Part shown: one piece after another, positions 7,151 to 13,961 of the stretch
Position numbering within the stretch: the first letter of the stretch is position 1
Layout: the number at the start of each line of letters is the position of its first letter
NCBI GenBank assembly: GCA_031555735.1
Contig: JAVBUE010000090.1
Coordinates: 1 to 16,319 of the forward strand
DNA: 16,319 nucleotides
Source: JAJDIA01 sp031555735
GTDB lineage: Bacteria; Bacteroidota; Bacteroidia; Bacteroidales; Tannerellaceae
Direction: 5' to 3'
Position numbers and translations under genes: made by a program
Notes under the pieces: generated by a model
What the model was told of the DNA's origin: nothing
What the model saw: only the letters and a program-made list of their open reading frames with translations
The model's database searches: none

Positions 7151-7924
7151 ATGAAATCAACAACTCTCCTGTTAACAACGTTGTTCTTAGCCACCCTGCT
7201 TACGTTCTCGTCCTGCGGATCGGCACGTAAGACCGTTTATTTCCAGGGCACCGACAGTATCCCGTCGTTTGTATATGAAAACGACCTCTCGAACTACGAG
7301 ATCCGTATCAATCCCAACGACAACCTGCTGATCACCGTCTCCGCCATTAATCCGCAATCGGTGGAAATGTTCAACACGGTCAAGACCGAACGGATGACGT
7401 ACAACATTTCCGACTACCAGGGTTACCTCGTGGACAAAGACGGGCACATCAACTTCCCCGTCGTGGGCGACGTACCCCTTGCCGGCCTCACCAAGCGCGA
7501 AGCGGTGACCCTGCTGGAACAGAAGATCTCCGAATATGTGGAAAACCCGGTCGTGAACATCCGCTTCATGAACTACAAGATATCCGTCCTCGGTGATGTG
7601 GTACGCCCCGGCAGTTATACCATTACCAACGAGAAGGTGACCATCCCCGAAGCGCTGGCGCTGGCGGGCGACATGAATATCACCGGTGTGCGTGAAGACG
7701 TGCTCCTCTGCCGGGTGGTGAACGGGAAGAAAGAGTTTTACCATATCGACATGACCAGTCCCGAGCTCTTCTTCCTCCCCACCTTCTACCTCGAGCAGAA
7801 CGACATCCTGTATGTAAAGCCCAACAAGGCGAAGATCGGCACCTCGTCGTCCATTTACCGCGACGCGCCGTTGTTCATATCAGCCGTATCGCTGATCATC
7901 GCCGTCATCACCCTGCTTAAATAA
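7151..7924 (+). CDS. Wza/BexD-like polysaccharide export outer-membrane lipoprotein
   Basis: Predicted outer-membrane channel component for capsule or exopolysaccharide. The 257-residue product begins with a lipoprotein signal peptide ending in a lipobox (LTFSSC, C22 lipidated). A Poly_export domain follows at about 45-135 (NPNDNLLITVSA, then GYLVDKDGHINFPVVGD), then one SLBB-type domain at about 140-190 (VLGDVVRPGSY...ALALAGDMN). A hydrophobic C-terminal segment (239-256) may form the membrane-spanning helix, as in Wza. It is shorter than E. coli Wza (379 residues), which has an extra SLBB-like domain; this compact form is usual in Bacteroidales. The Wzc-like gene starts 20 bases downstream, so the two should form one transcript and one trans-envelope complex. 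The polysaccharide exported cannot be told from this pair. Confidence 0.93.
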   Translation: MKSTTLLLTTLFLATLLTFSSCGSARKTVYFQGTDSIPSFVYENDLSNYEIRINPNDNLLITVSAINPQSVEMFNTVKTERMTYNISDYQGYLVDKDGHINFPVVGDVPLAGLTKREAVTLLEQKISEYVENPVVNIRFMNYKISVLGDVVRPGSYTITNEKVTIPEALALAGDMNITGVREDVLLCRVVNGKKEFYHIDMTSPELFFLPTFYLEQNDILYVKPNKAKIGTSSSIYRDAPLFISAVSLIIAVITLLK

Positions 7925-7944
7925 GCATAACCCTTTATCGCATA

Positions 7945-10254
7945 ATGGAATCAAGCAATCAACCAGTGAATACAACCCAGGAAATCGACCTGGTAGAACT
8001 CATCGTGCGCTGCCTTCGCCGCTGGAAACTTTTTCTGGCAAGTATCGTCGGATGCGTACTCATCGCCATTCTGTATATCCTCTATGTTACGCCCGACTAT
8101 AAGGTATCGTCCACCGTCGTGATCAAAGACGAGAAGAAAGGACAGCTCGGCACCGACATCACGGCATTCCAGGATCTCGGCATCGTAGCCTCGAACGAAA
8201 ACCTGGAGAACGAGCTGGAAGTGCTCAAGTCGAAAACGATTTACGAGGAGATGGTGGACAGGCTCAACCTCCACTTCGCCTATTACACCGACGGATGGCT
8301 CAAGCGGGTAGAGATATACCACCAAAGCCCCGTGCTGGTATCGTCGCCGCAGGTAGTGGCGAATGGGGAGTTCGTGATCGACCGGCGCGATGACGGTTCC
8401 CTATTCTTCACATCCTCAGAGCCGGAGTGGGATCAAGCCATCCGCCTCGACAGCCTCACGGAAACACCCTGGGGACAGCTCCGTTTCACCGCGAATCCGC
8501 TGGGACAGGCGGCGTATCCGGTGACCGTCGCCGTATCGCGCACCGTCGGCATTCCCGAAGCGCTCTCCATCGGCGCCATCAACAAGACTTCCAGCGTGGT
8601 GCAACTGTCGATCGTCACCCCCTGCCCGGAGAAAGGGGTGGATATGATCAATACGCTGATCGAAATCTACAACCAGCAAGCGATCGACGAGAAAAACTTC
8701 GTGGCGATCAACACTACCAAGTTTATCGACGAGCGTCTGGCCATCATCTCCGGCGAGTTGAGCACCGCCGAGCGGAATGTGGAAGAATACAAGTTGTCGC
8801 AGGGTATCACCGATATCGAGTCGGAAGCCAAACTCTACCTCTCCACCTCGACCAACTACGACCAGCAGATCACGGCCTCGGAGATCCAACTCTCCACGTT
8901 GCGTTCCATCAAGCAGTTCCTCAACAACCCGGCCAACCAGGGGAGCGTGGTACCGTCGAACGTGGGGCTGACCGACCCCACTATCCTGGAACTTATCAGC
9001 AAATACAACGAAGAAGTACTAAATAAGGTACGCGAGACCACGGGCATGCGCGAGTCGAATCCCGTGCTTCGCGAATACAATACCCGCATCGCCACGCTGC
9101 GCGGTAACCTGCTGAGCGGTATCGGCATCTCCGAGACGGGCCTGATCACGACCCTCCGCGAGCTGCGCTCGAAGGAATCATCCTATACGTCGCGCGCTGT
9201 ACAGCTCTCCACCCAGGAACGCGAATCGCGTGAGTTGTACCGCCAGAAAGAAATTAAGGAAACCCTCTTCATCTATCTGTTGCAGAAACGGGAAGAGACG
9301 GGATTGTCTCTGGCGCTGGCTACGCCGAACGCGAAGATCGTGGATGCCGCCACCGTACCCACCGTGCCTGTGGCGCCCCGTAAGCCGATCATCCTCCTGG
9401 CCGCCCTGATGCTGGGACTGATCCTCCCGTTGGGGTACATCTTCGGCAGTGACATGTTCGATATGAAGCTGCGGACGAAAGACCAGCTCACGCAGACGGT
9501 GCATGCTCCGTACCTCGGTGATATCCCCGAAGGAAAAGCCGACGATTTCTTCCCGGCGCTCAAGCTGCGTTCGGGCGTGGCCGAACGTTTCCGCCTGATC
9601 AGTTCTAACCTGAAGTTCCTGACGGCTGGCCAACAGGGAGAGAAAGTGATCATGATCACCTCCACCACCAGCGGCGAAGGAAAGAGCTTCATCTCCCGCA
9701 ACCTCGCCCTGTCGCTGGCAACATCCGGCAAGCGCACGCTGCTGATCGACCTCGACATGCGCCGGTCGCAGATGCAGGATATCATCACGATCGTTCCGGA
9801 AAAGGGCGTGGCTATCTATCTCTCCGATCCGCAGACGAAGATCGATGAGATTATCGACCGCTCGCATGTCCTCCATCCCAACCTCGATATCATCCCCACG
9901 CTGGTATTCCCGCCCAACCCGGCGGAATTGCTGGACTCGCCCCGATTGTCGCAGCTCTTCGCCGACCTCAAAGGGAGATACGATTATATCATCCTCGATA
10001 TGGCGCCGGTAGGATTGGTGTCGGACGTATTCAGCCTGAACGGGCATGTGACGGCAACCATCTACGTGACCCGCGAGAACTATACGCATAAGAACGCGTT
10101 GGTGGAGATACAAGACCTCTACCAGCACAACAAGTTGCACAACCTGTCTGTCATACTCAACGGCATCGACAGTACCAACAGCTACGGATACCACCGCGGC
10201 GGCTATGGCTACGGCTACGGCTATCACAAGAATTATTACCACGAAGATAAGTAG
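7945..10254 (+). CDS. Wzc-like polysaccharide co-polymerase and bacterial tyrosine autokinase
   Basis: Inner-membrane protein that should control chain length and export of a capsule/exopolysaccharide together with the Wza-like lipoprotein. The 769 residues run: N-terminal Wzz domain with TM1 about 30-48; periplasmic coiled-coil region about 250-450; TM2 about 481-500 preceded by a proline-rich stretch (471-481); and a cytoplasmic BY-kinase domain with Walker A (SGEGKS, 576-581, K580), Walker A' (LLIDLDMRR, 599-607) and Walker B (YIILDMAP, 681-688, D685). The PNPAELL motif is at 657-663. The C-terminal tail (747-765) carries eight tyrosines, mostly in Gly-Tyr pairs, and is the expected autophosphorylation cluster. 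All kinase motifs are intact. It is the last gene of a two-gene unit; no glycosyltransferase, flippase or polymerase follows, and a strong terminator lies 17 bases after the stop. Confidence 0.95.
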   Translation: MESSNQPVNTTQEIDLVELIVRCLRRWKLFLASIVGCVLIAILYILYVTPDYKVSSTVVIKDEKKGQLGTDITAFQDLGIVASNENLENELEVLKSKTIYEEMVDRLNLHFAYYTDGWLKRVEIYHQSPVLVSSPQVVANGEFVIDRRDDGSLFFTSSEPEWDQAIRLDSLTETPWGQLRFTANPLGQAAYPVTVAVSRTVGIPEALSIGAINKTSSVVQLSIVTPCPEKGVDMINTLIEIYNQQAIDEKNFVAINTTKFIDERLAIISGELSTAERNVEEYKLSQGITDIESEAKLYLSTSTNYDQQITASEIQLSTLRSIKQFLNNPANQGSVVPSNVGLTDPTILELISKYNEEVLNKVRETTGMRESNPVLREYNTRIATLRGNLLSGIGISETGLITTLRELRSKESSYTSRAVQLSTQERESRELYRQKEIKETLFIYLLQKREETGLSLALATPNAKIVDAATVPTVPVAPRKPIILLAALMLGLILPLGYIFGSDMFDMKLRTKDQLTQTVHAPYLGDIPEGKADDFFPALKLRSGVAERFRLISSNLKFLTAGQQGEKVIMITSTTSGEGKSFISRNLALSLATSGKRTLLIDLDMRRSQMQDIITIVPEKGVAIYLSDPQTKIDEIIDRSHVLHPNLDIIPTLVFPPNPAELLDSPRLSQLFADLKGRYDYIILDMAPVGLVSDVFSLNGHVTATIYVTRENYTHKNALVEIQDLYQHNKLHNLSVILNGIDSTNSYGYHRGGYGYGYGYHKNYYHEDK
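10201..10224 (+). repeat. In-frame hexanucleotide microsatellite in the tyrosine tail
   Basis: Four consecutive hexamers GGCTAY (GGCTAT, GGCTAC, GGCTAC, GGCTAT) encode Gly-Tyr four times at the C terminus of the tyrosine kinase. Gain or loss of one unit would keep the reading frame and change the number of phosphorylatable tyrosines by one. Confidence 0.8.
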
Positions 10255-10270
10255 GCCGGAAACGGCCACA

Positions 10271-10304
10271 AAAAAAAGCCGGCTCTTACGAACCGGCTTT
10301 TTTT
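10271..10304. terminator. Strong bidirectional terminator between the kinase gene and rpmA
   Basis: Bases 10271-10282 (seven A then GCCGG) are the exact reverse complement of 10293-10304 (CCGGC then seven T), with a ten-base loop. The plus strand gives a GC stem followed by a T run for the export operon, and the minus strand gives the same for rplU-rpmA. It serves two convergent transcripts. Confidence 0.92.
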
Positions 10305-10322
10305 GTTATCAGGGGGCGGAGC

Positions 10323-10589
10323 TTATGCTTCGGCCTGTACTTCTTTGATGGAAACGAACGATCTGTCGTTCTTTCCTTTGCTGAAGGTAACGATACCGTC
10401 TTTCAGGGCAAACAGGGTATGGTCTTTACCGATACCTACGTTTTCTCCCGGATGATGGGTGGTACCTCTCTGGCGGATGAGGATATTACCGGCTTTGGCT
10501 ACTTCGCCGCCGAACAGTTTCACACCTAAACGTTTGCTATGAGATTCACGGCCGTTCTTCGAACTACCCACTCCTTTTTTATGTGCCAT
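10323..10589 (-). CDS. rpmA: Ribosomal protein bL27
   Basis: Component of the 50S subunit whose N-terminal tail reaches the peptidyl transferase centre. The 88-residue product starts MAHKKGVGSSKNGRES, the standard bL27 N terminus without the cleaved leader found in Firmicutes. It continues with GVKLFGGE, the IRQRGT core and HPGENVGIGKDHTLFAL. It lies 20 bases after rplU on the same strand, the common rplU-rpmA pairing, so both should share the promoter upstream of rplU. A bidirectional terminator follows. Nothing unusual was seen. Confidence 0.98.
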   Translation of the reverse strand: MAHKKGVGSSKNGRESHSKRLGVKLFGGEVAKAGNILIRQRGTTHHPGENVGIGKDHTLFALKDGIVTFSKGKNDRSFVSIKEVQAEA

Positions 10590-10609
10590 TTCTTTTTACT
10601 CTTTAAACG

Positions 10610-10927
10610 TTAAGCAACAATTTCTTTTACACTCACTTCGGTGAACTGCTGACGGTGACCGTTCAACTTACGGTAGCCCTTTCTTCTCTTTTTGTGGAAG
10701 ATCAGCACCTTCTCGCCTTTTACCAGCGGGCTTACCACTTCGCATACTACTTTAGCGCCGTCAACGGTGGGAGCACCTACGGTTACCGTTCCATTGTTGT
10801 CAACCAACAACACTTTGTCGAACTCAACAACAGCACCGCTTTCCGCGTTCTGGATGTGGTGGACGAACATTTTCTTTCCTTGTTCCACCTTAAACTGTTG
10901 TCCGTTAATTTCTACGATTACGTACAT
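10610..10927 (-). CDS. rplU: Ribosomal protein bL21
   Basis: 50S subunit protein that binds 23S rRNA. The 105-residue product has the typical length (about 103) and motifs: MYVIVEINGQQFKVEQGK at the N terminus, then VLLVD, VGAPTVDGAKV, and the basic C-terminal KVLIFHKKRRKGYRKLNGHRQ. It is first in the minus-strand rplU-rpmA operon, with a near-consensus promoter about 90-120 bases upstream and a GC-rich leader that may be structured. No defect was seen. Confidence 0.98.
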   Translation of the reverse strand: MYVIVEINGQQFKVEQGKKMFVHHIQNAESGAVVEFDKVLLVDNNGTVTVGAPTVDGAKVVCEVVSPLVKGEKVLIFHKKRRKGYRKLNGHRQQFTEVSVKEIVA

Positions 10928-10961
10928 CTGTTTGTTTCTTTTTAAACAGGTTAGGTCCCGG

Positions 10962-10996
10962 GGGTGGGCGCCGTCACCGGCTCCGCTTTTCTACCC
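10962..10996 (-). promoter_or_regulatory. GC-rich structured leader of rplU-rpmA
   Basis: On the minus strand the predicted rplU leader (about 11009 to 10928) contains GCCG-GTGA-CGGC (10981-10970), a stem with a GNRA-type tetraloop. Outside it, GGGT (10996-10993) can pair with ACCC (10965-10962). Ribosomal protein leaders often fold to bind the encoded protein for feedback control. Whether this one does is not shown; it stands out because the promoter region upstream of it is AT-rich. Confidence 0.4.
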
Positions 10997-11015
10997 TCTG
11001 CAGATTTTCAGACCG

Positions 11016-11046
11016 CAAAATTACTGTTAATGAAACGACTATGCAA
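11016..11046 (-). promoter_or_regulatory. Near-consensus promoter of rplU-rpmA
   Basis: On the minus strand TTG (11046-11044) is followed after exactly 20 bases by TAATTTTG (11023-11016). This is the full Bacteroidota -33/-7 pattern (TTG, about 19-21 bases, TAnnTTTG). It is the best promoter in the window, as expected for ribosomal protein genes. The start is predicted near 11009. Confidence 0.75.
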
Positions 11047-11067
11047 GTTTTTCGCCCATTTTTTTCA

Positions 11068-11829
11068 TTAAAAACCGAAGGGACCGTGGTCTTCTTCCAG
11101 CTCATCCAGCTCCTGCCCGACAAAATAGACGTAATCTTCTCCCGTTTTCAGGATCTGATCGGCGGGAAGCTGTGCTTTCAGCGCCCGGAGTTGCTCTTTG
11201 TCAGCCATATAGACCAAGGCATGGAAGACCCGTTCTTTTTTATCTTCCGTAAACCATACGCCGGTATAAACCCGTTCCTTGAGAATGACCGACAGGGCAC
11301 GGCTTGCCGCCGACACCGACAACGGGCCGCGTAAATACTTCACCACACCCGAATAGGGCGTATGGTCGCGGATCAACCGGGGGACAACCGCCTGGTCTTT
11401 CTCCATCGGCACGTACATCCGCAGCAATTCATCGGCTGCCTGTTGGGCGGCTGCCGTTCCCGAAGGAAAGACCACGGATACATATGTATTCCCCGCCACC
11501 GCTTGCAACTGGTAGGGAGAGAGGCAGTCGATACACCCGGCGGTATCCGCCCGCTGGCATTTGAACACATGGATCGAATAGATCCCGTAGGCATCTGCCG
11601 ACGTGGGCATATCATATATCTCGATGGAATAGTTTTCACCCTTAAAGACGACGTCGCGGGCCACAAGCGATGTCACCCCGTATTCCATAAACTGGTCGGC
11701 GCCCCCGTTCATAAACCCATACAAACCGGCGCCGGTAAAGGTACGTTCCCGCTTCACCGTCACATCCTGGGCACAAAGGAACACCGGAAACAATGCCAGC
11801 AAGGCAAATAAAAACACATTCCTTCTCAT
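11068..11829 (-). CDS. Secreted protein of the DUF6599 type, function unknown
   Basis: Function is not recognised. The 253-residue product has an N-terminal signal peptide (MRRNVFLFALLALFPVFLCAQ) with probable cleavage around the AQ, so it should be exported to the periplasm. The preceding Cys lacks a good lipobox. Residues 31-52 (TFTGAGLYGFMNGGADQFME and following) resemble the LYGYMNGGAELF-type signature I associate with DUF6599. Next comes an alpha/beta region with YDMPTSADAYGIYSIH (73-88), a conserved-looking segment. Two cysteines lie close together (C98 and C101, in CIDC). The family name is from memory of the motif. It is divergent from the TPR-AraC regulator (134-base gap), so shared regulation is possible but unproven. 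Its stop lies 22 bases upstream of the rplU promoter with no clear terminator between. Confidence 0.7.
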   Translation of the reverse strand: MRRNVFLFALLALFPVFLCAQDVTVKRERTFTGAGLYGFMNGGADQFMEYGVTSLVARDVVFKGENYSIEIYDMPTSADAYGIYSIHVFKCQRADTAGCIDCLSPYQLQAVAGNTYVSVVFPSGTAAAQQAADELLRMYVPMEKDQAVVPRLIRDHTPYSGVVKYLRGPLSVSAASRALSVILKERVYTGVWFTEDKKERVFHALVYMADKEQLRALKAQLPADQILKTGEDYVYFVGQELDELEEDHGPFGF

Positions 11830-11858
11830 CGCAAATAGTCATTTGATCCAATAACAGA

Positions 11859-11866
11859 CAAAGGTA
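11859..11866 (-). promoter_or_regulatory. Predicted -7 element for the DUF6599-like gene
   Basis: The minus strand reads TACCTTTG, matching TAnnTTTG, about 30 bases before the start codon. No TTG is found at the expected -33 distance. Confidence 0.45.
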
Positions 11867-11919
11867 AAACAAAGTTCTGTTTCGCTATTGACAAATCACA
11901 GCCGAATAAAAATATTTTA

Positions 11920-11927
11920 TACTTTTG
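11920..11927 (+). promoter_or_regulatory. Predicted -7 element for the TPR-AraC regulator gene
   Basis: TACTTTTG matches TAnnTTTG. Transcription would start near 11934, leaving a leader of about 30 AT-rich bases before the ATG at 11964. A -33 TTG is absent at the usual spacing, which may indicate a weak or activated promoter. Confidence 0.5.
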
Positions 11928-11963
11928 CCCATGTGCATCGATTCTTAGTGGATTAATATAAAA

Positions 11964-13745
11964 ATGAAATTCAGACTACTGCCCTTTTTTATTCTTATGG
12001 TAGCTCCCTATGCCATGTCTTCAACGGCCGGATCCGGTAATCCTTTCCTGAAGATGGTGGATCAGCCGTATGCTTCTTACATGATGGAGATGAAAGACAT
12101 CCGGTACCGGATGGATTATGTATGGTCCCGGGAAAAAGCCGACTCCATCGTGCGGTATATACATGAAGCCGTCGCAGCCGCAGGAAATGAACGGTGGCGA
12201 TTGGAAGAACGCCTGCTGCTGCTTAGCTACCGGTTCCATTATGAGAAACCAGGCGCTGCACAGGAGGTGATCGACAGCCTCCAAGCCATTTGCCGGGATG
12301 CGGAACAAGCAAAGGATACGCTCATGACGCTTCGAACCGGGTATGATTTGTTGTATGCGAACTGGCATGTATGCCGAGCCTATGAAGCCTCTTTCGAACA
12401 GGCTAAAAAGATGATGAAAGAGATGGAAAGCATTTCAGCGGAAGTATTGCCCGAAAAATTGTTTTTCTTCCGCCTGCTGGGAGATATGCACTACCGGTTT
12501 GGCGATTACGAAGAAGCAAAAATATATTATACGAAGATTGCCGATGAGCCTGCCATCGCTGCCGACTATCATCTGCTGCAATCGGCCTACAACGGGTTGG
12601 CATTGGTTGCCCGTTACCACAACAGCGACTTGCCCGCCTCCAACCGCTACCTCCACCTGATATTAAGTTTGCCCGAACATCCGACAGCCAGCCGCGGACA
12701 TACAGACTCCTGGGAAGGGATAGCCCACGGTAACCTGGGCTACAACCATTATTTGAATAAGCAATACAAAGAAGCCATCATCGAATTGGAGTTTGCCCGG
12801 AAACGGATGGTTGAGCAAAACGACTATACGTTTGCAGGGAAAATGGCTGTTACATTGGCTGATGTTCACCTTGCGTTGGGCAACAAAGCCACATGCAAAC
12901 AATACCTCGACCAGGCGGAAAGCTATAACCGGCAGGTTGGGAACCACAAACGGCAAACCAACCTCTATCCCGTTTTGTGCAAATACTACCTCAGCATCGG
13001 GAATACCAAACTGGGTGAACAATACATGGACTCCGTCATCGCATCCCAAAAACAGGCCGGAGAAGAATTCAATATGCTGAAATTAATGCGCGCCGAACAA
13101 CGCAACCACAAACTGGAACAGCAGGCCAAAGAAGAAGAACTGAAAAACGAACTCCAACGCGGAGCGCATTACCGGCAGACGATCGCCGCCATTGGGGTCG
13201 TAGTCCTGTTGGTTGCCCTCTTTGCCGCCATCCTGGTTGTTCTCCTGATCAAAAAAAGGAAGACCTACCGCATGCTGGCCAGAAAGAACCGGGAACTGGC
13301 TACTTCCATCAAAGCCTACGAAAGAGAGCCGGAGACAACACCGGATGAAGACGCCCAACCAATAGAACTCCTGCCGGATGCCGAAACCCTGTTGCGCGAA
13401 TCAGCATTGCTCGACCGTATCCGCCAGGCGATGGAAAAGCAGAAATTATATACACAGGTTGATCTGACGCTGACCTCCCTGGCTGATGCCCTGCAGGAAA
13501 AACGACAAACGGTTTCAAGCGCCATCAACCATTGCGCCGGTACTACGGTAACACAGTTTATCAACGACTACAGGGTGAACGAAGCGATCCGTATCCTGTC
13601 TGATCCCGGCAAAGCGAAACTGACGGTCGATAGGCTGGCTGTCCGGGTCGGATTCAACGACCGCAAAAGCTTCTACCGCACCTTCAAGAAAAACACCGGC
13701 CTCTCCCCATCCGAGTTCAAGCAAAACATCCGGGAAAAGGAGTAA
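11964..13745 (+). CDS. Membrane-anchored TPR sensor with AraC-type DNA-binding domain
   Basis: Predicted one-component transcriptional regulator. The 593 residues comprise an N-terminal signal-like segment (1-22), a helical region about 30-370 with TPR-like repeats (for example 168-195 around LGDMHYRFGDYEEAKIYY and 252-280 around GNLGYNHYLNKQYKEAII), a charged coiled-coil stretch (373-400), one transmembrane helix (about 407-429) and a basic stop-transfer KKRK. The C-terminal AraC-type double HTH (about 497-590) ends with DRLAVRVGFNDRKSFYRTFK, then KNTGLSPSEFKQ. The topology would place TPRs in the periplasm and the DNA-binding domain in the cytoplasm, a design common in Bacteroidota. No histidine kinase or receiver domain is present. 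The next gene downstream encodes a large surface protein behind two palindromes, a plausible target. The stop is followed by a hairpin. Confidence 0.88.
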   Translation: MKFRLLPFFILMVAPYAMSSTAGSGNPFLKMVDQPYASYMMEMKDIRYRMDYVWSREKADSIVRYIHEAVAAAGNERWRLEERLLLLSYRFHYEKPGAAQEVIDSLQAICRDAEQAKDTLMTLRTGYDLLYANWHVCRAYEASFEQAKKMMKEMESISAEVLPEKLFFFRLLGDMHYRFGDYEEAKIYYTKIADEPAIAADYHLLQSAYNGLALVARYHNSDLPASNRYLHLILSLPEHPTASRGHTDSWEGIAHGNLGYNHYLNKQYKEAIIELEFARKRMVEQNDYTFAGKMAVTLADVHLALGNKATCKQYLDQAESYNRQVGNHKRQTNLYPVLCKYYLSIGNTKLGEQYMDSVIASQKQAGEEFNMLKLMRAEQRNHKLEQQAKEEELKNELQRGAHYRQTIAAIGVVVLLVALFAAILVVLLIKKRKTYRMLARKNRELATSIKAYEREPETTPDEDAQPIELLPDAETLLRESALLDRIRQAMEKQKLYTQVDLTLTSLADALQEKRQTVSSAINHCAGTTVTQFINDYRVNEAIRILSDPGKAKLTVDRLAVRVGFNDRKSFYRTFKKNTGLSPSEFKQNIREKE

Positions 13746-13747
13746 GG

Positions 13748-13779
13748 AATGGTCGCAATTAATCAATTGCGACCGTTTT
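13748..13779 (+). terminator. First GGTCGCA palindrome: hairpin after the regulator gene
   Basis: GGTCGCAATT (13751-13760) and AATTGCGACC (13765-13774) form a perfect 10-bp stem with a four-base loop. It is extendable to 13 bp with one G-U pair and is followed by GTTTT. It can act as terminator of the AraC-type gene. Its GGTCGCA arms are also shared with the palindrome at 13860-13884, so it may instead, or also, be a protein-binding site. Confidence 0.6.
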
Positions 13780-13780
13780 G

Positions 13781-13800
13781 CCTCCCTCCTCCCTCCTCCT
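13781..13800 (+). repeat. Pure pyrimidine tract of 7-bp repeats
   Basis: CCTCCCT occurs twice in tandem, followed by CCTCCT, giving 20 consecutive pyrimidines. The minus strand is correspondingly a run of GG and GGG tracts separated by single A, which could form a two-tier G-quadruplex or triplex. Confidence 0.7.
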
Positions 13801-13859
13801 GCCATCTTCCTATAAACCAGCATTTTTTGTTCGCGTACCGCGCGGATTGAAAATAGTAT

Positions 13860-13884
13860 GGTCGCACCAGATCGGAATGCGACC
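13860..13884 (+). promoter_or_regulatory. Second GGTCGCA palindrome, candidate activator site
   Basis: GGTCGCA (13860-13866) and TGCGACC (13878-13884) are exact inverted repeats separated by 11 bases. The first palindrome has the same arms separated by 10 bases. The site ends 20 bases before the -7 element at 13905, so it occupies the -33 region and just upstream (about -59 to -35 from the predicted start). This is where a transcription activator usually binds. Confidence 0.55.
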
Positions 13885-13904
13885 ACTTGCCTTTGGCGTA
13901 TCCG

Positions 13905-13912
13905 TACTTTTG
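13905..13912 (+). promoter_or_regulatory. Predicted -7 element for the LRR surface protein gene
   Basis: TACTTTTG matches TAnnTTTG. There is no TTG at the proper -33 distance; the position is taken by the right arm of the GGTCGCA palindrome. This fits a promoter that needs an activator. The predicted start is near 13919. Confidence 0.55.
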
Positions 13913-13961
13913 CCTCTTGATCCCGCAACACAAGCCGATGAACACTAATAATTATATGTAC

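Larger units (their letters stand above)
13746..13961. other. Regulatory intergenic region upstream of the LRR surface protein
   Basis: These 216 bases separate the AraC-type regulator from the surface protein gene. In order they contain a GGTCGCA palindrome that can fold as a terminator, a 20-base pure pyrimidine tract, a second GGTCGCA palindrome, a -7 promoter element and a short leader. No RNA gene was recognised. Confidence 0.65.

Noticed and set aside
9178..10269. 363-codon frame antisense to the kinase gene
   Set aside because: Its N-terminal Val/Ala/Ile-rich segment resembling a membrane helix is just the reverse reading of the Gly-Tyr repeats and kinase domain.
13748..13884. GGTCGCA palindromes as the start of a CRISPR array or an insertion-sequence end
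   Set aside because: Only two units 109 bp apart with different interiors; no regular spacers, cas genes, transposase or target-site duplication.
13763..13945. 60-codon minus-strand frame between the regulator and the surface protein
   Set aside because: It overlaps both palindromes and the pyrimidine tract; no similarity to any family, so treated as chance.
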